The position numbers and the translations under genes were made by a program. A stretch of 64,000 nt of DNA, from positions 63,931 to 127,930 of the forward strand of contig ML976777.1 of the NCBI GenBank assembly GCA_010015655.1, in the 5' to 3' direction. The notes beneath the pieces were generated by a model. It was given only the letters and a program-made list of their open reading frames with translations. It had not been told where the DNA came from and searched no databases. Positions 43,911 through 54,593 of this stretch are shown piece after piece. The DNA is from Bimuria novae-zelandiae CBS 107.79. Its lineage: Eukaryota > Ascomycota > Dothideomycetes > Pleosporales > Didymosphaeriaceae. How positions within the stretch are numbered: the stretch's first letter is position 1; each line of letters begins with the position of its first letter.

Positions 43911-45246
43911 GGTAGGCGTCGTTGGTCTGCGGAGGCCATCATTTCAAATGTTGGTTTGTAGATGCTCGGACTCTTGCAGAAGGTGCAGCGGGAGTTCTAG
44001 AAGCCTCCTTGTCCAGACTAGCTCGCCCACTGGTTGAGCAGGATTGCGGTCTCGATTTTGTTTAGCGTGAACGACTATTGATACCTGCGTGCGCGTTCTG
44101 ACGTTTAATCAACCGATTGATTTAAATACCAGCAAAGCCTTCAGCGCTTACGCTCACGGGGTATATAAGCCAGAGGAGAGCTCTTTGTGGTGCCTGGTAG
44201 AGAAGTAGGTTATTGTGTTCTAGTCGCTGACTTCGTTACTTGTGACCTGGCGTTGTCTATGGCTTGCATGGCTGTTATTGGGATGGACAATATCCTTAGG
44301 AAGCTTGTGGCATATCTAAATAACTAAGCCTGTGACAGAATTTACACTGCTACCTTCGTTTAACATAGTAAAAGGACTTCTATAAATCCCGCTACACACT
44401 CTATATTATATATATATAAGCTCACTATAAATAATACCGCAAAAAAGACACACTCCATCCAGCCCACACAAAAAAAAAATACCAACCAGACCATCAAAAA
44501 ACCGGTGTCCCAGAAAATCCCTTAACTCCCTACTCAGGGAGGATTTTTTTTATTTGCGCATTGTTTATCGAAGATGCGGCTAACGTCGTTGTGAGTGGCA
44601 TTTTATATCCCTTCGACGCATGTGCCCAACGCCGGCAGGCACAATTATTTATAGACGCTGGCACATGCGACGTCTGCGGGGTTCCAACGCAGTACCTTAT
44701 CGGCTGCTTGGTGAATGCCGGGGCAAACTCCAAGTAGACCATGAGGCCGGTTCGATTGATGAGGATTAGGCCGCTGTGAGGAGTATATATACAAGTAGAA
44801 TTAATTGAGGCTGAGAAAGAACTGGAGTGCGGTGTTGTGGATGTTGGTTGGCAAGTGAAGTTAGAGATAGTAGGGTGGGTGACCAGTTTGAAAAGGCAGG
44901 CGCGGATCACTTGGTGGAGTGGCTCTGTCGTGCCTTCCATTGTCACTTTGTACGGAATCGCCAAACCAATGGACCCTTCGGAAGTCCTACTAGCTAGGTC
45001 TTTGGCCCTCCGCTAGATCTGTCGGCTTTAAGTGTAAAGTGAGGAATAGCTGCTGTCTGAAAGGCACTAAAGTTCTATTTAGGCATGCGGTGTCTCCTAA
45101 ACGCCCGTCGCGATCTTCGACCTCCGTCCTGCCAGTCGTAGAGTAATACATTTATACGCCTCACCCACAAACACATGCCTAGACTGCTAGACGCGCACCT
45201 GGGCAAACACTCCCACTGCTGATCAATAGTATTTTGCAGCTTGCTC
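43911..45246. other. Intergenic with repeat and low-complexity DNA
   Basis: An AT-rich, partly TATA-repeated stretch (44395-44420) precedes copy B of the dispersed repeat (44750-44941). Short frames lack features. Confidence 0.5.
44690..44941. repeat. Dispersed short repeat, copy B
   Basis: Blocks in order: TGCGGGGTTCC..AGTACCTTA (44673-44700 region), GGTTCGATTG (44749-44758), AGTATATATACAAGTAGAA (44782), GTTGGTTGGCA (about 44843), GGTGGGTGACCAGTTTGAAA and GGCAGGCGCG (44874-44904), TCGTGCCTTCCATT (44928-44941). It corresponds block for block to copies A and C. Confidence 0.6.
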
Positions 45247-45807
45247 CTACACATTCATACCATGCCACAACGACGCTATCACAAACACGACAAACACAAT
45301 CCACGCAATGGCCTCTATCCTATCGCTTCCCTTCATCGCATCATTCGTGTACTTCACCGTCGTACCATTCTGCTTGTGATGATGATGCGGAGGCGGAGGT
45401 TGATAGTATCCTCCATAGTGAGCAATCTTGTCGGTCTTACTGCCCTTGGGCTTCGATGATCTGAAGTCTCCTTTGCTGAACGATGACGATGGGCCTATAG
45501 CAGTGATCAGTGAGTGTTGGCACAAGAGAAAGAAGGACGAGAGGGAAGGAGAAGGAGGGGCGTACCGCTTTTAGGCCTGGGAGACGATGAAAAGTGACTT
45601 CCGCTTAGAAAACCACCCGACACGCGACCACCGCCGCCTTTCGCGATCGGTACCGGCTCAGCGAGAGTGATGCCTATTCGGGTCAGCACTCAGCCCTGTC
45701 CTCGGTATCACATGCTCATAAGCGCTTGAAGTGGTCATATGCTTTCGTCAGAGAGTGAGCTTACCAGCGAGCAGCGCCATAAACACCGCAAAAATACCCC
45801 AGCGCAT
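45247..45807 (-). CDS. Small signal-peptide / single-pass membrane protein, three exons
   Basis: Three exons: 45807-45765, 45673-45566 and 45494-45247, with introns of 91 and 71 bp (donors GTAAG and GTACGC, acceptors AATAG and TATAG). The phases fit and give 132 residues. Exon 1 encodes most of a signal peptide (MRWGIFAVFMALLAG), completed by ITLAEP. Exon 2 is Gly/Ser-rich (GGGGRVSGGFLSG). Exon 3 adds a Pro/His run (PPPPHHHHK) and a C-terminal transmembrane helix (IAWIVFVVFVIASLW). It probably enters the secretory pathway as a type I protein with the short Gly-Met-Asn-Val tail in the cytosol. Family unknown. No single frame shows it; it appears only when spliced. Confidence 0.75.
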
Positions 45808-46444
45808 CGTAGCGAATAGACGTAACCAAGATGATACGAAAACAGTAACAATACTCGCGTGCAAGAGCGACAGGATGAGATGACGCGCGTGACAGTCGGG
45901 TTAAAGATGTGTGGTGTTGCTTGAGCGAGATGGGAGAGGAGCATGGGAGGTGGAAGGCAAAGCTGTAAGGGCTTGGCTTTGCTGTGGATTGGCAACTTGA
46001 ATGGATGCGGAAGGAGTTGTAAGTATAGACAGGTAAGAACTGCGTTTGAGATTGTGCGTGCTTTCTGTATGCGGTCGCTGTTGCATTCGGTATGCAAGCG
46101 CGAGTGGCGTATGAGAGAGTCAGGCAGGCGCGAAGGGAGATGAGAATATTGTCAGGAGAGTGTTGCAATATTACTGTAGAGATTATGTCAACAACATGGA
46201 AGAATGGGTTAGAATTTTGCCTCACTCGTTCGAATAGCGTAGTTGGCCGTGCACCGAACAACTTCTGTTTTTCATATGGTACTGATACTCGAGCCTTCGC
46301 GAAGAATTATCGACGCTGAAAATCATGTCCCTGATGCAAAACCAAGAGCCTAAAGTTCCGATCTCCCAGAGTGACACCAAAGAAGCCTCATGTGGGTATC
46401 TCTAACGCCTCGTTCTCCACCGCAAACATTGATCTCCCTCCTTA
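45808..46444. other. Promoter region and convergent spacer
   Basis: Upstream DNA of the small membrane protein gene and 3' flank of the GCP3 gene (which reads leftwards and ends at 46445). No gene is seen. Confidence 0.5.
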
Positions 46445-49231
46445 TCAAGCACTAGCCTCAACCGTAGGCTTCGCCACAGTCGCCTCGGGCGTTTCCTTTT
46501 CCTTCTCTCGTTTCCTATCACGACGACTATGCCGCCTCTTCGGTTGATACACATCATTGAAGTTCATTACCATGGCGAGCCAGCGCATATCGTGGTCGGG
46601 CTGATGTATCAGGTCACCCAATAAGATTGTGATCCTCATCTGGAACTCCTTAATCAATTGCGCGAGCCGCTTGCGCAGCGCAGGGAGGACATCGTCTTCA
46701 CCACCTCCAGCACCTCCGATTTGAAGGAGAGGGGGCGGTAGTGGGGAGTCGGCGTCAGAACGCGATGCGCGGTGGGAGGAGAAAGGATCGGGTGAGGACG
46801 TGTCTTTCTCGGTAAGGCCCCAGCGCCCGGCTGCTGTTCGCGTCTCGATTTTTGCGGCGTGCTCCTGGCGGCGAGTGAATTCTGCGACGGAGAAGGAATA
46901 TAGGCCGTCCACAGCATCTTTGTATGCCAACATGATCTTAAGCAGCTCGTGAAGCTGTCCGGTAAAGTCAGTGCTCTGGCTACCCAGTAGGCCTTTCCTC
47001 GTAATGCTATTCAAGTACTTGGCATGCGCTTCTATCATGTCGTCGAGTGTGCTCTCTGGCTTGTGCAGCGCTTCTTGAAGCTCGTTCCATGATGATTCGA
47101 TAACTTCGAAGAGGATGTAATACTGCAGCTGGTCGACGAAGTGCACCATCTCTGCAATGCCACAGCGCACCTTCTTCCAATCCGAGCCGACCTTATCCGA
47201 GACGGTACCTAACACGCCGCGAGCGCCTGTCATGCAGCGCCGCCAGGTCGAGCCCAGAGCGAACTCCACGCGTTTGACGCGCCAAAGAAAATTGAAGACC
47301 TTGAGGTACTGCTTTGAGCCAAATGGCGTCACGATTACGTCCACGGGGGCGTCTATTTTGTATTCGAGCGTGAAAACATCCCAGCCGATTTCGCCGTGAG
47401 ACAGCTCAAGCATGCGGGAGTCGAGCCGGCGCAGCACTTCCGGGGAGTCGAACTGAGCGTTTGAATTGCGCACGGCGTGTTCGAGCTGCGCCGTCAGCGT
47501 ATGTCTATACTGCGTGTTGGCAGGTCGGTCCAAGTTTGCAGATAGCGACTCCATGAGAACGGCGATGAAATCTCCCGCACCAAGAAGTAGGTACTTCTTC
47601 AAGGCTTGCAAGTGGTCAAAGAGCTTGAACTTGTTCGCCATGAGATGGATCAGCCGTGCCATTGTTGTCTTGTATGCATCGCCGATGGACTGCTCGAGAT
47701 TTGCTGTATCACCGTAGTGTAGCTCTTTGGATGCCTCCTTGGAGTATGTATCCACCCATGCTGCGTCTCCGCACCCGTAGCGGATGAAGTTGAGAGTCTT
47801 TCCAATCAAGAAGACCTTGTTCGCAAATTCTTCGGTAATGATGGTGGGAATCATCTTCTCCTTCAGTTTGTACTTGTCTTCCCACACACTCGTTGCGCCT
47901 CCTTTCCCTTCATTGCTATTGGCCAGGGCTGCCTCGTTGATCTCTTCTTCGCTCTGTTCGTACACAAAGAACTCGTCAAATGGGTCTGCAAGCTCGCCGT
48001 CATAGATCCATTGCCGTAACATGTCGTAAAAAGGGCGCGTAACGTGTGAAAGTAATCGCTCAGCAAAAACTCCAACATACGGGTCGCCATTGGACAGCGA
48101 GAATGAGTGGATGAGGGCTATCAACTCGCCACCCTTCTTTCCCTTTGACTCTTCGACCATCATGCTCATCAGTCGCAGTCCCTGTGTCGCCTCGCGGGTC
48201 CAGATGACGCAGCGCTTGAGCGTGACACCGGCCTTTCCGATTCCATGGTGCGGCTGGGCTTCGTCTAATTGGGCCAAAGCTCTCCGAATCTGGCCCTCCA
48301 ATGTCGCAACGAGACCCAAGTATGACCGCAGCTCCTTGCCCAGCGCCGAACGGAAACTCTGACCCACCAAGCCTCCTTCGGTCGATTCGACGAATTCGGA
48401 TAATTCGCGGTATAGGAGTGAGGGTTCGGCGAGGGTATGCAGCAGGCTGATTACAGGCACAGGCAGGGTCGGTGGGAGCTTTATGGCCGTAGAGGATGAG
48501 AAAGCGAGCTTGGTGGACGACAGCCCCTGGAGGGTAAACGGTAGATCTCGAAGAAGCGCCGGTTCCGTGGGACCCTCTGTTGCATCTGGAGGCTCTTTCG
48601 CCACTTCTTGTGCACGCCTTTCCCTCCGTCTTTCTGCTATTTCTGCAGGCGCCACCGAGCGAGAAGCGTCTGCTTTTGGAGAGCCATCGAGTGCTCCGTC
48701 GTTAACGGGGACCTGCGCAAGTCCGGGCCGCGCAAAAGCGTCTCTGAATGCTGGACTTCCTGAGCTTTGAGCGCGGGTTCCGTGACGTCGCGGGGGTGTG
48801 GCAGGCTGTCGTATCCGGCCACGGCGGTCGGTGAGTTCAGGTGCTGGCGATACATCGGACAGTTCGTGCAGGAAGTAGAGCATGCGCCATTTCTGGTCGA
48901 GCACCGGTTGCGACACGAGACGGGACAGCAGGTTGTTGAATCGGGCGCTCTTCTGCGCGCCGCCCACGTCGGCGAGTACTTTTTACGTTAGTAAGCACTC
49001 TGAAATATCTAAGGTTTTCGCACATCGTCGGTCAATCTGGCTGGCGACGTGGTTTATGTCGGCGACCACGGGCAGCTCGCCGGCGGTGCTGAGCTCTCTG
49101 TAGGCGTGCTCGTAGGCGGCGTCGTAGCGCTCGTTGGCGGCGTCCTCGTCTTCGTCGGCATCCTCGGGCACGATGCGCACCAGCAGCTCGTTCAACGCGT
49201 GTTCGACGCGTTCGCGATTGAAGGAAGCCAT
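46445..49231 (-). CDS. GCP3: Gamma-tubulin complex component 3 (Spc98/Alp6 family)
   Basis: Two exons, 49231-49024 and 48978-46445, separated by a 45-bp intron (GTGCGA donor, CTAAC branch, AAAAG acceptor); 913 residues. Start MASFNRERVEHALNELL. The GCP N-terminal domain follows (ALLRDLPFTLQGLSS; IKLPPTLPVPVISLLH; SLLYRELSEFV), and the GCP C-terminal, gamma-tubulin-binding domain holds HLQALKKYLLLGAGDFI, LTAQLEHAVRNSNAQ, DVFTLEYKIDAPVDVI and FNFLWRVKRVEF. In the gamma-tubulin complex, GCP3 pairs with GCP2 to nucleate microtubules at spindle pole bodies and septa. Its C-terminal tail is Arg/Lys/Glu-rich. A RIP-ed transposon starts only 75 bp upstream of the start codon. Confidence 0.92.
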
Positions 49232-49306
49232 CACGACGCGTCCATGTCGAGCGTCTCTGCGATGTGTTTGGTGTTCTCCCAATCGGGCTGGCGCGGGGTA
49301 CTGGTA

Positions 49307-49353
49307 CCGTGCCTTGGCAGTCAGTGCAACACGTCAGTCAATGCAACACCCCA
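49307..49353 (+). repeat. Left terminal inverted repeat
   Basis: 47 bp starting CCGTGCCTTGGCAGTCAGTG. It matches, in reverse complement, 52313-52283 continued at 51795-51786 and 51785-51781. Confidence 0.88.
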
Positions 49354-49719
49354 CCATGCAACGTACTAACTTTGACGCGCCGCATCTCTATTAATAGAGA
49401 TCTAATTAAGGCAGTAATTACAGCAATTAAATTATAAAAGCTAAAAGAATTCTTTTTATATAAAAAAGTTATAAAAAAATATAGCATTATACTTTTTATA
49501 TTAACGCGTTAGTACTAAGGCGTTACGTAAGCGCGTGTAGATACTAACTTTATATATTAAAATTTTAGTCTATAATAAGAATTAGAGCTTTTATAATATA
49601 TTAAATATTTTACTAAACGTAGCCTTCTTATATAGTAAATAATATAAAGCGTTACCTTTACTATAGCTAATAAGACTATTAGCTTATTATTAGCTAGTAT
49701 TAATAGTAATTACTATAAA

Positions 49720-50480
49720 GCTAATTCCCTAGCTAAATATAAGCTTTACTTTAAGCTCCTACAGCGAAAGATTAGGCAGTATTAGATCGAGACTTAGTAT
49801 ATATATAATATAGACGAAAAAGACTGCCTGCTTGGCATCACCTCCCGCTTAAAGAGGATCTTTGATAGGCCTCTATACGAGAGCAAGGCAGTAAGGCAAG
49901 CTATCTAAGATAGCAACCGTGAATAGATATCGATTATTGCTTATATATGCGTTAACGGATCTACCCTAGATCTAGCTCTAATCTATTAGGCCACCTCTAC
50001 GGATATATAATTAAGTTAGATGAAGGACCTTAATCCTTAACACTATTAGATCTTTATTATAGTATTAGAATTTAATAATATAAATAAATAAATAAGCCTT
50101 ATATAGCTTTAATAGGTGTTTAATTGCCTTATAAAGTTAATGGCTAAATAATTATATTAACTATTAATTCTTAATAACTAGGGATCTTACGTTATTATAG
50201 ATTTTATAAATTTTTATAGTTATAATAAGATCCTATTAGCTATTTATTTACTATATTTAATCTATACGCTATAGTCTCTTAATATTTATATATTTAAGCC
50301 TCTATTAATAGCGTATTTAAACGAGCTATTCGCCTTTTTATAAAATAGCCTAAGAATAGCCTTTATTACTAGAAGAGACTTCTTTAGCCTAATTTAAAAG
50401 GTCTAGGTTAGTACTATAAGGCAGCTATTAATATTTTAGATCTTTAAGTCTATAGGCCTATTACCTCTATATTTAGAGGC
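49720..50480 (+). pseudogene. Fot1/pogo transposase (DDE_1) remnant
   Basis: Plus-strand translation, ignoring stops, reads YNIDEKDCLLGITSRLKRIF (about 49807-49866), matching the DEKGFLLG region at the first catalytic Asp of DDE_1 transposases, then VRQAI and SNRE around 49893-49925. Further on, IYIFKPLLIAYLNELF (about 50288-50335) and ITRRDFFSLI (about 50369) match the conserved FKPL...Y..EL and K.DFF..F blocks. Many stops; no functional protein. Confidence 0.8.
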
Positions 50481-51304
50481 TATCTTTAAGTAGATTAATA
50501 ATAATTACTTAAGTAAAAATTATAAAAAGGCTTAACTTTAGTACTTAGCGTATTAGATTAGAGAAAAATTAATAAGCTTCTAAAGGCTAGTAATATAGCT
50601 AAAAAGCTGAATTAAATTATATACTTAATTTTATATAAGCTTAGCTCGTAGAGTATAAAAATTAGGGCCTATAAATGGCCCTAACTATTAAAAAGAGATA
50701 CTTAAAGCAAGACAGGCCTTTACCTTTTATTTAGCCTTATAAGAATTAAGGGAGAGCTACTTCTTAATTACCTTATAGTATATAATAAGTATATAATTAT
50801 TAATATAAAAAAATACTAAAGCGTAGTAACTATAGTTTTAAAAATGTAAGTAAGTAGAGGCCTGCTAGGCTAGATAGTAGCTTAAATTAAAGCTACTTTA
50901 AGAGAGGCGTATTACTTAAGTAGCTACTAAAAATGCACGCGTAAAGTAAAGGGCTAATAAAGCTATAAAGTAATGCCTTAAGTAATAGGCCTCTAAAATA
51001 TAAAGTTAATTTTAAAAACGTATTAAAAGATTTAAATTAGGTAGTAAAAATATTTTAAAGCTTTTTAGTAAAATAAAAAAAAATTGCCTTAGCGTAAGGC
51101 TATAGATTTTAACAAGGGCTTATTTATTATATCTACCTTAAAGTCGCATAGTAGCTAAATAATTAAAATACTAAGTAAATATTAATAATTTAAGTAGCTA
51201 GTAATTATTTATAGACCCTAAAGACCTTAACTCTAGAAAATTTCGTGATAATATTAATTATAGGTAGATTAGTAGCTTTATGTTGCTGGCCAAGCGATTT
51301 TGTT

Positions 51305-51785
51305 GGGGTTGTTATAAGGCGCTCACATCTTGATCCAGTCCAGGTTAGGACGATAAGGCTAAAGTAGCACTTTACAAATTATTTAGTAGTATAAGTTAAT
51401 ACGACAACTTAGCGCGTGTCTATAAAATCTAATTTTATAATATATAAGATAACTATTAGTTTATATAAAAAACGTACTTGTGCAAAAAATATATAAGTTA
51501 AATATAAGGAAGGAAATAATAATAGGAGAATTATTATATTATATATTAATCTATTTCCTCTTTTATTTTTAAGTAATCTAACGATTATCCTTATTCTTAG
51601 TGGATTATCTTTAATCCAGCGTTAAAGTTGATTCTTGACGGATCGTGATTACGTGATCCTTGCTAACCTAAGCGGCCCCGCGAGTCCTCGCGGGCTAGCT
51701 ATAGTACAACATCGTCCACCTCCCTCTATCCATCTTTGGTTGTGGTGGTGCCACAGTCTAGGTTCCTTAAGCTTGTAACAGGGGT
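51305..51785. mobile_element. Solo LTR 1 with GGGGT target duplication
   Basis: An LTR of 471 bp (51310-51780) starts TGTTATAAGG and ends GCTTGTAACA, and is flanked by GGGGT at 51305-51309 and 51781-51785. It sits in the right inverted repeat of the Fot1-type element. No internal retrotransposon sequence remains, as expected after recombination between two LTRs. Confidence 0.85.
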
Positions 51786-51795
51786 ATTGCATTGA

Positions 51796-52287
51796 CTAAC
51801 TGTTACGATCACGAATCGTACAAGAATAAAGGAACCAGACAATTACGCTAAGAGGATCATTATTGGCAAAATGACTAGAGCGAAGGAACACAAGGAAGCG
51901 TGGGACAGCTTAAGTTAGTAATTACGTAATAAAGTCCTGCATAAGCAAGAAGTCCCGCATAAAAGTTAGAACTATAGTAAGTCCTAGGGACTACCTCTAG
52001 GAGAAAGGTCTTAGTAGGACTATAGTAATAATTTTAATAATTTCTCTATACCTTTCTTACTCCTTATAATTAACTTAATATACTATAAGTATATTTCTTA
52101 TAATAGATTAGTAAATCTCCTAATTAGTTATTTTATAGTTTATTATAAAATTAAATTATTATAAACCCCCTACTATTGCTATTAAGCTCTTAACCACTGA
52201 ATATATCCGCAAGGCATATTACTCTTGACCTATCCTCCCCTAACCCGGATCAGGCTTAGGTACGTAAAAACCCCTTGTAACACTGAC
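51796..52287. mobile_element. Solo LTR 2 with CTGAC target duplication (one copy mutated to CTAAC)
   Basis: An LTR of 482 bp (51801-52282) starts TGTTACGATC and ends CCTTGTAACA, flanked by CTAAC (51796-51800) and CTGAC (52283-52287). The one difference is G-to-A, the RIP direction. Its sequence is unlike solo LTR 1 apart from the TGTTA/TAACA ends, so it is from a different family. Confidence 0.85.
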
Positions 52288-52315
52288 GTGTTGCACTGAC
52301 TGCCGAGGCACGGTA

Positions 52316-52770
52316 TGGTCAGTGCGCAATGCAATGAAAGCCATCTCCACATCGCGAAGCTCCTCAGCTTCATGTCACTATGCTTTTCATCCTTAACTAA
52401 CCACATTGCTGACCGGCAGTTGTAGCCATGGCTATAAACACCAACCGCCAGAGATGCCGCATAGATTTTGGCACTGCATCCTGTTGGTCTCTCTGTATTA
52501 GATGTCCTAGTGTACAACAGCGTGTCTCCTGCACTATGCGTTTCTCTCATCTGGCCATGGTACCGACCTGCCGCCTATCGTCGACTTATTTTTTTTACTT
52601 GTCGTTGCCGCTCAAAGCTATCTCACCTCGCAAACCCTTAGGCGCCAGTCTTACTATTTAAGCCAGCCTTTTATGCTCATCTCCTCCTCCCTCTCCATCC
52701 TCTTGACTATCTACTTCAAGTTGCTCCACAGCTCGAACGCTTAGTCATCTACAACCACCTGCACAGCACC
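52316..52770. promoter_or_regulatory. Promoter region of BTB-like gene
   Basis: Normal-composition DNA between the transposon and the start codon at 52771, with CT-rich segments (52675-52720). The 106-codon minus-strand frame that overlaps the transposon end has no features. Confidence 0.45.
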
Positions 52771-54593
52771 ATGGCCCCGGACGAGCGCAACTCCACGCCT
52801 GTGTCCACGGCAAGCGAGGTGAGCAGTCTTGGCCAGGCGCCTCTAAGGCATACATCCTTCTAACAACGACTTTGTAGGACTCAACTCCTTTAACTAAACG
52901 GAGGCGCGTTGAGACAGCAACTGACTCACGGACTAGTGAGTTGCATCAAGACACACTTTGCTGGAAAGGCTTGTCCAACTTACATTGATCATGCAGATGA
53001 TACTATCCGTACCTGCCCTTCCCCCACCGAGGATTGCGACCCTGCCGATCATCCGAAGCAGCAAACCGCGGAAGCCTGTCCACATCAAGAGGCGCTCAAC
53101 GGTGTTGTCACTCCCGAACACGAGCAACCCAAGCCACGCCGCTTCTTCATGTCCGTAAAGCTTTCCTAGTGGCCATGAATTCGACTGATCAGTTTTAGTG
53201 AACCTTTCAAAACCATTGTCACCCTCGAGTGCGGCCCAAAGCTCAACACCCACTACAAGGTCGATTTGGGTCTCCTTTGTGCCCACAGCGAGCAGCAATA
53301 CATGCTGTTTTCACACGCCGAGGACCAGGTCCAGTTGTATGCCAAAGTGAAGGCTCTCAAACAGCGAGCGAAGGCTTTCCGCCCGCTCCTGACTCTGCAC
53401 AATGTGCTCAGGACGGATACGAGTCGCGGAAAGGTAAGCTGCTTCCGTACGCTTGCATGTACACATAACACGGAGGTCAGAATTGCAGCTTTGTTTTCTG
53501 CTTGCAATTGACCTCCTGGTGCAACAGCGCCGTAACTCACCAAAGCAAGCGTACCTTTTCCTCTTATCCGCTCCGCTCCAACACTTGCATGTAACTAATC
53601 CATCCACAGGCACTGTCATTCATCACGGAATGCATGGAAAAGTTTCCGATAATCCCGAGGCAAGTCCAAGTCATTGCAACGATTACAGACGCAGTGGACG
53701 CCGTGTTCCAAAAGAGCGAACTGTTCAAATCACCACCCACCAAGAAGTTTGACCGATCAAAGTACCCCAGAGAGAATGTGCATGACCGTCTTCAGCTACT
53801 GCGGGACGAAGCGGTGTACACAGTTGCGGAGCGCATCAGCTTCTATCTATGTGGAATTAAGCGCCAGGAGAAAGATTTTGCTTTAAAGGATGCCACCAAA
53901 GCTGCCGCCCAACGACGAATCATACTTCACAAGATGGGTCCCGAGACGGTAGAGGCTGTCATGCGTTGGGTCTACGGGAAGGGCCTTACCTTCAACAGCG
54001 TCAAGCATGCCCTATCCATACATGCTCTGGCTTGTACGCTTGGAATTACGAGACTCGCTGCTGAGTGTATGGAACTACTTTCAGCGGCTACAATACGCAT
54101 CATCAACCAAACGAAGAGCGATGGCATTACATTGAGAGATCTGCTTTCGAACAACATCTGTGAACCGGAGGAGGAAACAAGCACGAATCGTGACCCTGAC
54201 CCTCTCTCTAACGTTCGTGTTGTCGGGGAAGTCTTCAAATACACACTTCACGAGAAGAAACCGCCCGCGGTTCTCCAAGCGCTGGTCGTGGACGCTGTCG
54301 CAGACAGTGAGGACGAGGATCTGCTCTCACAATCCATGGAGCTTATGAACAGCGAGATGCTCGGGAAACTGGCCATGGCCACTATGAGAAGAGCCAACCT
54401 CCACAGTCTGGCCGCGAGGACCCACGGGTATGGTCAGCCCCTACTCCACTCGGATGCTTCCCCTAGCGCATCTATCAAATCCGATATGTCAGACACCAAG
54501 TACGACTGGAAGTCGAAGAACAACGGAACTGACAGCGAGATGGCACCTACGGTTGGGGACAATGTGCTAGGCTGCAAGGCAGAGGCCAAGTAA
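52771..54593 (+). CDS. BTB/POZ-like protein
   Basis: Five exons: 52771-52818, 52878-52935, 52997 to about 53150, from 53193 (or 53199) to 53433, and 53610-54593. Introns 1, 2 and 4 have clear GTGAGC, GTGAGT and GTAAGC donors; for intron 3, keeping the frame needs the donor at 53151 (GTCCGT) rather than the better-looking GTAAAG at 53155. The N-terminus is disordered with a KRRR patch. The segment TIVTLECGPK then HYKVDLGLLCAHSEQ resembles a BTB domain start; later blocks (AVMRWVYGKGLTF; LACTLGITRLAAECMELL) match the C-terminal helices of fungal BTB proteins. BTB proteins often serve as Cul3 adaptors or self-association modules; the partner here is unknown. It appears intact. Confidence 0.7.

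Larger units (their letters stand above)
49307..52313 (+). mobile_element. Fot1/pogo-type DNA transposon, RIP-decayed, carrying two nested solo LTRs
   Basis: The left end begins CCGTGCC at 49307 and the right end finishes GGCACGG at 52313, each flanked by TA (49305-49306 and 52314-52315), the target duplication of Tc1/mariner-pogo elements. The terminal inverted repeat is 47 bp with two mismatches once two insertions in the right end are removed. Without these insertions and their duplications the element is about 2.04 kb, the usual size of Fot1-like elements. The interior is extremely AT-rich with stops in all frames. Confidence 0.9.

Noticed and set aside
44395..44425. TATATATA run as a promoter
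   Set aside because: Low-complexity AT repeat near no start codon on either strand.
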